Part shown: positions 8,445 through 16,465 of the stretch, piece by piece
Layout of the letters: every line of letters starts with the position of its first letter
Position numbering within the stretch: position 1 is the first letter of the stretch
From: Verrucomicrobiota bacterium
Lineage (GTDB): Bacteria > Verrucomicrobiota > Verrucomicrobiia > Opitutales > Opitutaceae
Length of the DNA stretch: 64,000 nucleotides
NCBI GenBank assembly: GCA_023457715.1
Contig: JAEWKR010000107.1
Span: 65,256-129,255, forward strand
Reading direction: 5' to 3'
Notes under the pieces: model-generated
Told to the model about the DNA's origin: nothing
The model's database searches: none
The model's input: only the letters and a program-made list of their open reading frames with translations
Translations under genes and position numbers: made by a program

Positions 8445-9062
8445 CTAGCGCAGGGCGCGTTCGAGTTCGCGGCGCTGGGCTCGCAGCTCCGCGAGCTGCT
8501 TCTTCAGCGCGGCTTTTTCTTCGCGCGTCCTGGCCTGGGCGATGGCTTCCATCAGGTCCTTCTCGTCCTCCATCAGACGGATGCGTCCCTGGGAAACCTG
8601 TTGCCGGAACTGGCTTGATTCCCCGCCGAAGAGGGCGAGCGGTTTGGCGACGTCGGCCGAGTTGATCTTCCGATCCAGATCGCTCGACCGGGCCACTTCC
8701 TTCTCGCGCGCGATCGCCTTGTCCTGCTTGGCGAGGGCGACATCGAGTTCGGTGATCCGCTCCTTCCGCACGTCCACCTGTGGCAGCACCGTGGGCACCT
8801 GTTTGCGCGGATCGACCTCGGGCTCGGCGTTCGCGGCGGGCGGCGTCGCCGGTTCTTCCTTGGGCGCGGACGCTTCTGCGATCGCCTTGGCCGTTTCGCT
8901 CTTGGGTGGTTCCGCGGTGGGAATGGCGGGTTTGCCGCTTTTCGCCTCCTCGGCGAGCCGGGCGCGAAGCATCTGCCGCGCGTTGCTGCCGCCTTCGGCG
9001 GCGAAAACGAGGGTGCCGGCGAGGGTCAGGCCGAAGAGCGGAAAGAGGACACGACGGGACAT
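8445..9062 (-). CDS. Exported coiled-coil protein of unknown function
   Basis: A 205-residue protein with a signal peptide (MSRRVLFPLFGLTLAGTL, likely cleaved after VFA). Residues 25-100 are a low-complexity Ala/Pro/Glu/Lys segment, and residues 105-205 form a highly charged helical region that reads as coiled coil (RTREEKAALKKQLAELRAQR near the end). No family was recognised. It is convergent with the receiver gene (32-bp gap) and divergent from the sugar transferase gene, whose start lies 88 bp away, so both promoters would share that gap. Confidence 0.65.
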   Translation of the reverse strand: MSRRVLFPLFGLTLAGTLVFAAEGGSNARQMLRARLAEEAKSGKPAIPTAEPPKSETAKAIAEASAPKEEPATPPAANAEPEVDPRKQVPTVLPQVDVRKERITELDVALAKQDKAIAREKEVARSSDLDRKINSADVAKPLALFGGESSQFRQQVSQGRIRLMEDEKDLMEAIAQARTREEKAALKKQLAELRAQRRELERALR

Positions 9063-9150
9063 GGAGGAAGGGTAGAAGGGAGCTCAGGCGAGTCGAGGGA
9101 GGAGTGCTGGCTCTTGCCGTCAGCCCGGCAACTGCCATAACCCCAGCGCG

Positions 9151-10572
9151 ATGATCACCACGCGGGCGCGCGGCCTGGCCAACCTTCACGCCGCCACGGC
9201 CACCCTGGCCGTGGGCGTGTTCTTCTGGGTCTACGCGGAGTTCATCCTGCGCTATGTCCCGGTCGTCCGGCTTACCCGGGAGGTGAACCTGCTGCCGTAT
9301 TTTCTCTGCGTGGTGGGTGGCATGATGCTGACCGCGCGGGATGTCGGACGGCTGATCGGCCGCGCGCAGGCGTTCGAATTGGGCGGCGCCGCCGCGGTTG
9401 CCGCCCGGCAGGTGGGGTTCATGGCCGCGCTGATTTTCACCATGATGTTCGCCACCCAGGACCGGAGCATCAGCCGTCTTTTTCTCGGTACCTTCCTTCT
9501 GGGATCAGGCATCCTGCTGGCGGTGCTGAACACCTGGCTGCCGCGCCTGCTTTCGCGCCTGGTCTTCCAGCGTGGGCACCGGATGCCGACCCTGTTTGTG
9601 GGACGCCTCGCAGCCTTGGACACTCTTCGCGAATGGATCGCCGCGAAGGAAGCGCTCGGCATCCATCCGGTTGGCGTTCTCTCGACCGATGAACCAGGAC
9701 CGGAGACCGCGGGGCTGCCCGCCCCCGTGCTTGGCCGCCCCGACGAGCTGCCGCGCCTGCTGGGTGAGCGGGCGATCGGTCAGGTGGTCCTGCTGGAGCT
9801 GCCGGCGAGTGACGCCGAGGCTCGCGGGGTGATCGAGACCTGCCGGGAGCATGGTTGCCGGCTGCTTCTCCATGACAATCTGGCCGAGCGCTACACTCAT
9901 CCCCTGGTGCCCATCGAGGAAGAGGGACGCCACTTCTACACCCTCCAGGACGAACCGCTTGAGGATCCTCTCAATCGATTGCTCAAGCGGGCCTTCGACG
10001 TGGCGGTGTCCCTTCCGGTCGTGGTGCTGATCCTTCCTTTGCTCAGCCTCTGGGTGTGGATCATGCAGCGGACCCAGTCCCCGGGGCCGCTGTTTCACGT
10101 CCGTGAGCGGCGCGGTTGGCAGGGGGGGAAGTTTCGGATGCTCAAGTTTCGTTCCATGCATGTTGCCGAGGCCGACGACGCCGCCGAAGCCCGGCAGGCG
10201 TCGGCCGGCGATGTGCGAGTCTTTCCGTTTGGCCGTTACCTTCGGCGCCGCAGTCTCGACGAATTTCCCCAATTCTGGAACGTGCTGTGCGGCGACATGA
10301 GCGTGGTCGGCCCCCGGCCTTACATGCCGCGTCTGGATGAGGCGTTCCGGCTGCAGGCGCCCGGCTATCGCACGCGCTATTTCGTGAAGCCCGGCATCAC
10401 CGGCCTGGCGCAGAGCCTCGGCTACCGCGGCGAGGTCCGCGCGGAGGAGATGCTGCGGCGCCGATTGTATTGGGATGTCTATTACATCACCCATTGGTCG
10501 GTGTGGATGGACCTGCAGATTACCCTGCGCACCCTCAAGCACCTGTTCCAGCCGCCGACGACCGCGTACTGA
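9151..10572 (+). CDS. Polyprenyl-phosphate glycosylphosphotransferase (exopolysaccharide priming)
   Basis: This 473-residue protein has the architecture of a large polyprenyl-phosphate hexose-1-phosphate transferase. About four N-terminal membrane helices (about residues 12-135) are followed by a Rossmann-like region (MPTLFVGRLAALDTLREWI). A membrane-entering segment starting at LLKRAFDVAVSLPVV leads into the catalytic domain with LKFRSMH, RRRSLDEFPQFWNVLCGDM and SVVGPRPYMPR. It should load the first sugar phosphate onto undecaprenyl phosphate for an exopolysaccharide or O-antigen. No other glycan gene is adjacent on this strand. Its stop is immediately followed by an octamer repeat array. 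Confidence 0.9.
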   Translation: MITTRARGLANLHAATATLAVGVFFWVYAEFILRYVPVVRLTREVNLLPYFLCVVGGMMLTARDVGRLIGRAQAFELGGAAAVAARQVGFMAALIFTMMFATQDRSISRLFLGTFLLGSGILLAVLNTWLPRLLSRLVFQRGHRMPTLFVGRLAALDTLREWIAAKEALGIHPVGVLSTDEPGPETAGLPAPVLGRPDELPRLLGERAIGQVVLLELPASDAEARGVIETCREHGCRLLLHDNLAERYTHPLVPIEEEGRHFYTLQDEPLEDPLNRLLKRAFDVAVSLPVVVLILPLLSLWVWIMQRTQSPGPLFHVRERRGWQGGKFRMLKFRSMHVAEADDAAEARQASAGDVRVFPFGRYLRRRSLDEFPQFWNVLCGDMSVVGPRPYMPRLDEAFRLQAPGYRTRYFVKPGITGLAQSLGYRGEVRAEEMLRRRLYWDVYYITHWSVWMDLQITLRTLKHLFQPPTTAY

Positions 10573-10676
10573 CCAGAGGGCCAGAGGGCCGGAGGGCCAG
10601 GGGGCCGGAGCACCGGCCTTCCGGCCCTCCGGCTTTCCGGCCCTCCGGCCCTCCGGTCCTCCGGCCTTCCGGCCTC
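10573..10676. repeat. Inverted arrays of degenerate 8-nt units (13 units, no spacer)
   Basis: Starting on the base after the sugar-transferase stop there are five units of the type CCAGAGGG, CCGGAGGG or CCAGGGGG. Eight units of the complementary type CCGGCCCT, CCGGCCTT or CCGGTCCT follow without a break. The two blocks can pair into a long hairpin. The array ends on the stop codon of the convergent EIIA gene, so it fills the whole gap and may end transcription from both sides. Confidence 0.85.
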
Positions 10677-11400
10677 AAACGGGATGGCCGTGCAGCAGCA
10701 GCTGTTCGCAGCCCGCGAGGACGTCGCAGGCCGCGGCGGCCGAATCGACGTACTGCAGGCGTTCGACGAAATCCGTCTTCACCGCGAGCATGCAGATGCG
10801 GGCGAGCACGTGCAGATGGACGCGGTCGTCATCACAACACAGGAGGAAAAACAGGCGCGTGGGTCGTCCGTCGGGGGCGCCAAAGGGGACCGGTTGGATC
10901 GTGCGACCCAGGAGCAGGAACGTCCCCTCGAAGCGAAACTCCGCCTGATGCCGGGCGTGCAGGATGGCGAGCCCGCCGGGCAGGCCGGTGGACCCGACGG
11001 CCTCCCGCTCCTCGAGGCTGCGCAGCAGATCCTTCGGATCGAACACGCGGTCCGTCCGCTGGGCCAGCGCCACCATGTCGCGCAGCACCGAGGCCCGCGT
11101 CTTGGACGCCAGGGCCAGGTCGATGTGGGCGGGCTGCAGCAGCGCGGGCATCAGCGCCAGATCCGGAAAAATGCGCTGGGTCGCCCGGACGGTTCGCTCA
11201 TGATACCAGTCGAGGCGCCGGTCGGGGGCCCCGAGGATCCGCTGCGAGGCCCAGGCGTCGATCTCCGCGCGGGGGAACACCGTGCGTCCCCCGCGAATAC
11301 TGTGGGGGATGTCCGTCTCGCGCAGCAGCCGCTCGATATCCGCCGGGGTCAGGTGGAGGTAGCTGGCCACCTCTTCGAGACTCAACGTCACATGCGGCAT
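10675..11400 (-). CDS. HTH domain fused to PTS EIIA (PtsN/fructose type)
   Basis: A 241-residue protein. Residues 1-55 form an excisionase/MerR-like helix-turn-helix (LSLEEVASYLHLTPADIERL, then IRGGRTVFPRAEIDAW). Residues 85-235 form a type-2 PTS EIIA domain, with LGxxD-like helices and the phospho-His motif as GGLAILHARH (His148); the usual Pro before His is Leu here. No transporter, HPr or EI gene is near, so it probably acts as a phosphorylation-controlled regulator like EIIA-Ntr. DNA binding by the N-terminal part is inference. The stop codon lies in the octamer repeat. Confidence 0.85.
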   Translation of the reverse strand: MPHVTLSLEEVASYLHLTPADIERLLRETDIPHSIRGGRTVFPRAEIDAWASQRILGAPDRRLDWYHERTVRATQRIFPDLALMPALLQPAHIDLALASKTRASVLRDMVALAQRTDRVFDPKDLLRSLEEREAVGSTGLPGGLAILHARHQAEFRFEGTFLLLGRTIQPVPFGAPDGRPTRLFFLLCCDDDRVHLHVLARICMLAVKTDFVERLQYVDSAAAACDVLAGCEQLLLHGHPV

Positions 11401-11550
11401 GAAGCAGGCCTAAACGATTTGCCGGGCACCCGCAATGTCGGAACGACGCGCAGGCGGGGGTCTCCCAGGATGCCGGTTGAAGCCGGAGGCCACCCGCGAT
11501 ACCCGGAAGGTGGATACCCGCACGACGCCAGCGGACGACCCCCGCAATCC

Positions 11551-11674
11551 GCCCTCCAGCCCTCCGCCCCTCCGGTCGTCCAGCGTCTGGCGATCCGGCC
11601 CTTCGGCCCTCTGGCCCTCCGGCCCTCCGGTCCTCTGGTCCTCCGGCCCTCTGGTCCTCCGGCCCTCAGCCCCC
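11551..11674. repeat. Direct array of degenerate 8-nt units
   Basis: At 11595-11674 there are ten consecutive octamers of the type CCGGCCCT, CTGGCCCT or CCGGTCCT, in the same orientation. A looser stretch of similar octamers (GCCCTCCG type) lies at 11551-11594, with a small GTCGTCCAGCGTCTGGCGA palindrome between. This is the same unit as the right arm of the array at 10573-10676, so two related arrays bracket the EIIA gene. The rest of the 11401-11718 gap holds no gene that I can see. Confidence 0.8.
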
Positions 11675-11718
11675 CGCCGGTTGACGTATCCACGAGCCGG
11701 TGCAATATCCCGGCGTTC

Positions 11719-12186
11719 ATGCATCGGTTTCTCCGCGCATTCTGGCCGACCTTCCTCTGGATGGGTGTCATCTTCCTCATGTCCACTGACCTGGGGGCCA
11801 CGCAACACACGGGGCGGATCCTGACGCCGTTGCTCCGGTGGTTTTATCCCGAGATCACGGATCAAGCGCTGGCCTGGGCGCATTATGCCGTGCGGAAAGG
11901 GGGGCACGTGTTCGAGTATGCGGTGATGGCGTGGCTGCTGGTCCACGCGTTGAACACGTTATGCGGCCGGTGGTGGTCCTGGCGACAGGTGGGATACGCG
12001 TTTGGTTTCACCGTGCTGTTTGCGATCACGGACGAAACCCACCAGCTGTTCGTCGCCTCGCGGGGGGCGTCCGTGACCGACGTCGGCATCGACGCGGTGG
12101 GTGCGGCCGCCGGTTTGGCGCTCGCGTACATCTGGCGCGTCTGGATCCGCCGTAGCCCGGTGCGCTTCGAGCCCGCGCCCGCATAG
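11719..12186 (+). CDS. VanZ-like membrane protein
   Basis: A 155-residue protein with about four membrane helices and the VanZ-family pattern. An N-terminal helix is followed by MSTDLGATQHTG, then HYAVRKGGHVFEYAVMAW in a helix, TVLFAITDETHQLFVASRGA with the DExHQ signature, and a final GIDAVGAAAGLALAYI helix. ATG at 11719 was chosen because everything upstream in this frame is octamer repeat and antisense to the EIIA gene. VanZ-like proteins are widespread; the teicoplanin-resistance link of the founding member should not be assumed here. Confidence 0.85.
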   Translation: MHRFLRAFWPTFLWMGVIFLMSTDLGATQHTGRILTPLLRWFYPEITDQALAWAHYAVRKGGHVFEYAVMAWLLVHALNTLCGRWWSWRQVGYAFGFTVLFAITDETHQLFVASRGASVTDVGIDAVGAAAGLALAYIWRVWIRRSPVRFEPAPA

Positions 12187-12247
12187 GGCCCCGGTCAGCT
12201 GCTTCCCGAGTTGCCGTCGGGTCGGACCTGCGGCTTGATCGCCGGCG

Positions 12248-14077
12248 GTGGCGTCTTTTTCCCAACCCGTGCGGCGCGCGTTGATCCTGATGCTCATGCT
12301 GGCGATCGGGTCCGGCGTGGCGTGGCTGTACGCGCCGACCGCGGGATTCGATTTCGTGATGTTCGATGACGACATCAACCTGTATCAGAATCCCCACCTC
12401 GGAGACCTGACGCCGGAACGGATCCGCTGGGCGTTTGCCGATCGCGACTACATGCACCGGTTCATGCCGCTGGGGTGGCTGGCCTGGTGCGGGATTCTCA
12501 GTGCCCGCGGACTCGATCCGTCGGCCTACCACGTCGCGAACCTCGTTCTGCATGCCGTGAATGCGGTGCTGGTCGCGGCGCTCGTCTTCCAACTGCTGCG
12601 TCTCCGGCAGCGGCGATCCGGCCGCGAATGCGATCCCGGGCCGTCGGCCGTCCTTGCCGGTCTCGCCGCCCTGCTGTGGGCCGTGCACCCGCTGCGCGTC
12701 GAAGTCGTCGCCTGGTCTTCGGGTCTGTTGTACCTGCAGGCAACGGCGTGGGCGTTGGTCAGTGGCCTCTGCTTTATCGCCGCCGTGCAATCCTGCGGCC
12801 GGCGCAACCTGCTCCTGCAGGGAGCGACGATCGTGACGTTCGCGCTGTCGGTCGCGACCTATCCGGTGGCACTCGGGTGGCCGTTCGTTTTCCTGGCGCT
12901 GAAGTTATTGCCGTCCGCCCGCGCGAAATCGGCGGCCGGTGGCGCCGGTTGGGTTACCCCGGTTGTGACCTTCGCGGTTGCGATTCTCGGGGTGCTTGCC
13001 GCGGTCGGGGCGCGCGTGGCGGTCACGAGTTATTGGAGCGCGCCGCAGGGGCTGACCGAGTTTCCCCTGGGCGAGCGGATCACCCGCGCCAGCTTCGCGT
13101 TGCTCCACCATGTCTGGGGACACCTGTCGTTTGGGCCGCTTACGCCGGTCACCGAATTCTTCCAGGTCGGCAGCGCGGGCCGGTTGTGGTTGTGGCCCTC
13201 GGTGGCCATCGTGGCCGTCGGGGCCACCGCACTGGTCTGCGTGGCCCGGCATGAGCGTTGGCGGGGGACGGTCCTGTGGAGTCTGGCCTTTGTGGGCGTC
13301 TCCGCCCCGTTCCTCGGCGTCCTGGACCGAAGTTTCGAGCCGGCCGATCGCTACACGTACGTGCCCGGTGTGGTGCTCGTCGCGGGTCTCGCCGCTCTCC
13401 TGCAGACCATTCGATGGCGCGCCACCCCAATTTTCGGCGGCTGTGGCGAGCACGGGCGGACCGCGGTTTGGGCCCGCTGGATCGCGGTTGCGGCGGCGGT
13501 GTCCCTCGGCGGGGCGGTCCCATGGCTGGCGTCGCGCACCCGGGAGCAATTGTCCGTCTGGCGCCACAGCGATGCGCTGTTCGCGCATGTTGTCGCGCAG
13601 CTTCGGCATGATCCCGCGCGGGGAATCTATCTGGCGAGGCACGCCGTCTACCGGACCCGCCAGGGGGACGATCGCGGAGCGGCGGCTCTGATGCGGCAGG
13701 CCGAAACGTTGGTGAGAGGGCCCGGCGACCTGAATTTTTACCGCGACCTGAACGAGCGACTGCGCACCCGGAGTGCAGCCGCCTCGGATCGCCCCGTGCC
13801 GCCCGCCGCGGTGGAATCGCTTTCTCTCGCGCTGCACGCCGCCAGGACGGGAAACAAGGCGGGCGCCGACGCCCATTTCGGGCGCACCCTTCGCCTGGCA
13901 CCGACGTATTTCGAGGCGCGGTACGACTACGCGCTGTGGCTGGCGCGCGAGGGGCGGACGGGCGAAGCGGAGCAGCACCGGAAGCTGCTTGCGGCGGCCC
14001 ACGGTGCCTTCACACCCGAGCTGCAGGATCGCCTGGACGCGTTGCTGCGACCGGCGCCTGCCCGCACGGGAGGGTGA
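12248..14077 (+). CDS. Multi-spanning membrane protein with C-terminal TPR-like region
   Basis: A 609-residue protein beginning at GTG. The N-terminal motif DFVMFDDDINLYQNPHL, followed by HRFMPLGWLAW and about ten hydrophobic segments, resembles the TMTC/GT-C family of glycosyltransferase-like proteins, where an acidic loop-1 motif binds the lipid-linked donor. Residues from about 455 are soluble and helical with TPR character (GDDRGAAALMRQAETLVR, then APTYFEARYDYALWLAREGR). A role in protein or polymer glycosylation is plausible but unproven. It follows the VanZ-like gene by 61 bp on the same strand. An ATG at 12290 is a possible later start. Confidence 0.7.
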   Translation: MASFSQPVRRALILMLMLAIGSGVAWLYAPTAGFDFVMFDDDINLYQNPHLGDLTPERIRWAFADRDYMHRFMPLGWLAWCGILSARGLDPSAYHVANLVLHAVNAVLVAALVFQLLRLRQRRSGRECDPGPSAVLAGLAALLWAVHPLRVEVVAWSSGLLYLQATAWALVSGLCFIAAVQSCGRRNLLLQGATIVTFALSVATYPVALGWPFVFLALKLLPSARAKSAAGGAGWVTPVVTFAVAILGVLAAVGARVAVTSYWSAPQGLTEFPLGERITRASFALLHHVWGHLSFGPLTPVTEFFQVGSAGRLWLWPSVAIVAVGATALVCVARHERWRGTVLWSLAFVGVSAPFLGVLDRSFEPADRYTYVPGVVLVAGLAALLQTIRWRATPIFGGCGEHGRTAVWARWIAVAAAVSLGGAVPWLASRTREQLSVWRHSDALFAHVVAQLRHDPARGIYLARHAVYRTRQGDDRGAAALMRQAETLVRGPGDLNFYRDLNERLRTRSAAASDRPVPPAAVESLSLALHAARTGNKAGADAHFGRTLRLAPTYFEARYDYALWLAREGRTGEAEQHRKLLAAAHGAFTPELQDRLDALLRPAPARTGG

Positions 14078-14099
14078 GGGCGGGGCACCGGCTGCGGGG

Positions 14100-14252
14100 T
14101 TAGATTGAGCCGCGTTTCGGAACGGCGGACTCAATCAACCGTCGCGCGGCGTCACGAGTGTCCCTCGCGATGCGGCCGGGTCCGAAGGTGTGTGCGGTAA
14201 CGATCGTGCCTTCGATCAGGAGCGAGAGTTGTCGGGCCATCCCCGCGGGCTC
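14100..14252 (-). pseudogene. C-terminal remnant of a TetR-family regulator
   Basis: Read on the minus strand, this 50-codon stretch ends at a TAA (14102-14100). It gives a typical TetR ligand-domain tail: MARQLSLLIEGTIVTA, then RIARDTRDAARRLIESAV. The N-terminal DNA-binding part is missing; the frame runs into unrelated sequence and then into the GGGTCTGTCCC repeat field. It is called a remnant because only about a quarter of a TetR protein is present. Confidence 0.6.
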
Positions 14253-14258
14253 CTTCAG

Positions 14259-14303
14259 TACCACCAGGCCTACGACCGCTGCGCCGACGATATCGAATAC
14301 GCC
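14259..14303 (+). other. Conserved coding-like fragment (YHQAY motif), copy 1
   Basis: The plus-strand reading is YHQAYDRCADDIEYA. A second copy at 15732-15776 reads YHQAYERYAEDIECA. Most of the nucleotide differences between them fall in third codon positions, as expected for diverged copies of a once-selected protein segment. The parent family was not recognised. This fragment abuts the TetR remnant and the repeat field. Confidence 0.5.
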
Positions 14304-14324
14304 ACCCTCACCGTCACCTCACGA

Positions 14325-14870
14325 GGGTCCGTCCCCGTCGGTCCGTGCGGGGTCTGTCCCCGTTGCGGCGTGCGGCCTTTCGGGGTCTGTCCCTATCCAC
14401 GCTGTCGGCTTCGAGCTTGGCTGGAATCACTGCCGGTTTTTAGGGTCTGTCCCTTTGAGGCCAATGCTCGGAGGGTCTGTCCCCCGCTGGCCGCGCTGAG
14501 GGTCTCTCCCGTCGGAGGGGTCTGTCCCCACGGGTCCTCTTGAGGGTCTGTCCCCGTGGAGTGGGCCCGTGCGGGGTCTGTCCCCGTTCCGCCCTGTCCC
14601 CGTTCCGCCGACGCGGCCTTTTAGGACGGTGCGGGGTCTGTCCCCGCTCCGGCGTGCTGTCTTTCAGGGTCTGTCCCTATCCTCGAGCCTGGCTGGAGTC
14701 ATTGCCGGTTTTTAGGGTCTGTCCCTTTGAGGCCGGGATGCTCGGAGGGTCTGTCCCCCGCTGGTCTTAGGCGCCTGTCCGACGAGTATTGGGGTCTGTC
14801 CTTCTTCACGCCGTCGTGGGGTGAACCGCTTTCAAGGGTCTGTCCCCGCTGGTGGCGCGATAGCCGGGCG
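14325..14870. repeat. GGGTCTGTCCC-type repeat field 1a
   Basis: At least a dozen copies of a short imperfect palindrome, with core GGGTCTGTCCC and often GGGG/CCCC arms, are scattered at irregular spacing. Longer units recur. A segment containing GCCGGTTTTTAGGGTCTGTC followed by TTTGAGG and CTCGGAGGGTCTGTCCCCC occurs near 14425 and again near 14702. The block 14739-14862 recurs at 15542-15661. Apart from the two fragments listed separately, the 14253-14930 gap holds no gene. Confidence 0.85.
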
Positions 14871-14930
14871 CAGCGGAAAGATTTCGAGCATAAAGTTGCA
14901 ACAGAGGACAATTGCCGGTGTACAAGACGC

Positions 14931-15323
14931 ATGCGCACCCTGGTGCTCGGAGTTCTCGTCTGTACACTGCTTTGCTCCTGCTCGCTGGAGGTTCCCGCGT
15001 TGCAGCGGTGCGTCGTCCGGGATGCGACGGCGGCATTGGACGCGCCGGCGAAGGCGGAACTTTCTCCCGCTCAGCTTCGATCGCTGGAGCGTTGGTTCTC
15101 CACGTATAAATCGGGCTGGGAGACCAAGGTCGTTGATCTGGCTCCTTCAGGGCTCGTGTTCGAGATGTACCCAGAAAAAGGCCGGGTGATCCGCGGCAAC
15201 CTGCGCGAGCGTGAGGTGTGGGTCGGCGGGCGTCGCAAAATGCTTTCCCCAGCCGAGCGCTATGAGCTGCTGCATGCGCTCGGCGATTCCACGAGCGTCC
15301 TGCACTTCAGCGCGGGGAATTAA
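14931..15323 (+). CDS. Small putative lipoprotein
   Basis: A 130-residue protein with a short charged start, a hydrophobic segment (LVLGVLVCTLLCSC) and a lipobox-like LCSC at 13-16, suggesting lipidation. The mature part has no recognised family (AKAELSPAQLRSLERWFSTY, then VWVGGRRKMLSPAERYELLH). It is an island of apparently intact coding sequence between two repeat fields. ATG 14931 is used because upstream codons in frame are repeat sequence. Whether it is expressed or a survivor of decay is unclear. Confidence 0.55.
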   Translation: MRTLVLGVLVCTLLCSCSLEVPALQRCVVRDATAALDAPAKAELSPAQLRSLERWFSTYKSGWETKVVDLAPSGLVFEMYPEKGRVIRGNLREREVWVGGRRKMLSPAERYELLHALGDSTSVLHFSAGN

Positions 15324-15460
15324 ATCCCGACTGCGCTGCCTGGAGAGCGACCGGATGGCTGATCCTGGCGAACGGCGCGCCCCTGGCAACGCGTCATGGT
15401 CAGCACGGCTCTGGCCGAACCACGGGTTGAGAACCGCTGAACTCCGACCGGCCCCGATCG

Positions 15461-15523
15461 CTACCGATCGACGACAACGTAGGGTACGTGTCCCGCGGTA
15501 ATCACGTCGGGGCTTCGCTTGAA
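15461..15523 (-). pseudogene. Remnant similar to the C-terminus of the 16466-16810 lipoprotein
   Basis: On the minus strand the last twenty codons before a TAG read FKRSPDVITAGHVPYVVVDR. The lipoprotein at 16466-16810 ends FQRADETVTIDHVPYVILKN, with the same length to its stop, an identical HVPYV core and F, R and T in register. Upstream, the similarity stops close to the GGGTCTGTCCC repeats. It reads as a broken duplicate or a relic of a related gene. Confidence 0.55.
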
Positions 15524-15539
15524 ATCATGGGGCCAGGGG

Positions 15540-15945
15540 ATGCTCGGAGGGTCTGTCCCCCGCTGGTCTTAGGCGCCGGTCCGACGCATTTTGGGTCTGT
15601 CCGTCTTCACGCCGTCGGGGGATGAACCGCTTTCAAGGGTCTGTCCCCGCTGGTGGCGCGTTGGGTTTCATCTCCTCCGGCGCGCCGGTCGCTCGGAAGC
15701 CTTCATCCACGACGTCGCCCGCGTCATGGAGTACCACCAAGCGTATGAACGGTACGCAGAGGACATCGAATGCGCGCCGCCTCACGGCCCCTGACCACCT
15801 CGCACGGGGTCTGTCCCCTTGACCGAGGGCGTTCGGGGTCTGTCCCTCGAGCGTCTGTGCCCCTAACGCAAGACGGGGTGGGGGTCCGTCCCCCTTTGAG
15901 TACCCCTGTGAGGATTTGGGTCTGTCCCTCTTGAGGGGTGCTGCG
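15540..15945. repeat. GGGTCTGTCCC-type repeat field 1b
   Basis: Six or seven further copies of the core repeat occur here, including a near copy (15542-15661) of the block at 14739-14862. The field also contains the second YHQAY-like fragment (15732-15776, preceded by HDVARVMEYHQAY). The 15324-15460 stretch before it holds nothing I recognise. Confidence 0.8.
15732..15776 (+). other. Conserved coding-like fragment (YHQAY motif), copy 2
   Basis: The plus-strand reading is YHQAYERYAEDIECA, matching copy 1 at 14259-14303 mostly through synonymous changes. In this copy the open frame extends upstream through RSEAFIHDVARVMEYHQAY before meeting the repeat. Confidence 0.5.
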
Positions 15946-16019
15946 CGGGCGGGTTCGGGCTTCATGTGGAGGCTTTACCTACCGCACGGGCTGGCGGTAA
16001 CCCGTCCTTTTCGTACTGC

Positions 16020-16427
16020 ATGGCAACGATTACTTTTCAGCCCGAGCAGGCAGAGCTGATGACCCAGAAGGTCATGGAGATCGCCGACGAATTGGCGCAA
16101 CGCGGCGCATCGTCTGATGATCTTGAACGGCTGCGGCGGCCCCGGTTGGCCAAAGTGGCTGAGCACCTGCGGGACAATCTCTGGTGGCTACGCTACGTTG
16201 TCAGCGTCGCGCAAACGCGTCCCGAAGTGATCGATGAAGCCCGACGGTACGAAAGCAGTCTGCGGGAGCTTGCGCTCGATGATTTGAACTCCGCACTGCG
16301 CGCGTTTCGCCAACAGTCGGTCACCGCCGTCGTGGCGCGCCCCTTCGGCGATGCGGCCGATCTATTGTCGGGGGCAGCGGACGCTGGCGCAGCAGGAAAG
16401 GACACCGAAGTGCCGCGCGTCCCCTGA
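16020..16427 (+). pseudogene. C-terminal fragment of an M16-family peptidase
   Basis: The 135 codons read as the end of an insulinase-type (M16, PqqL-like) peptidase: ITFQPEQAELMTQKVMEI, then DLERLRRPRLAKVAEHLRDN, WWLRYVVSVAQTRPEVIDEA and a final LNSALRAF. Complete members are several hundred to about 900 residues and carry an N-terminal HxxEH zinc motif, which is absent here. The frame opens only just after the repeat field, so the gene was truncated at its 5' side. Any peptide made would lack catalysis. Confidence 0.65.
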
Positions 16428-16465
16428 CCAAGATGGCTGGGAGGAGAGATCGGCGGGGTACTGCG

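Noticed and set aside
10684..11718. Upstream extension of the VanZ-like frame by about 345 codons
   Set aside because: The extension runs antisense through the EIIA gene and through an octamer array, with no protein-like character.
14325..15945. Possible CRISPR array (many short repeats)
   Set aside because: Spacing is irregular, the repeat is about 11-13 bp with variable arms, spacers contain further repeats, and no cas gene is near.
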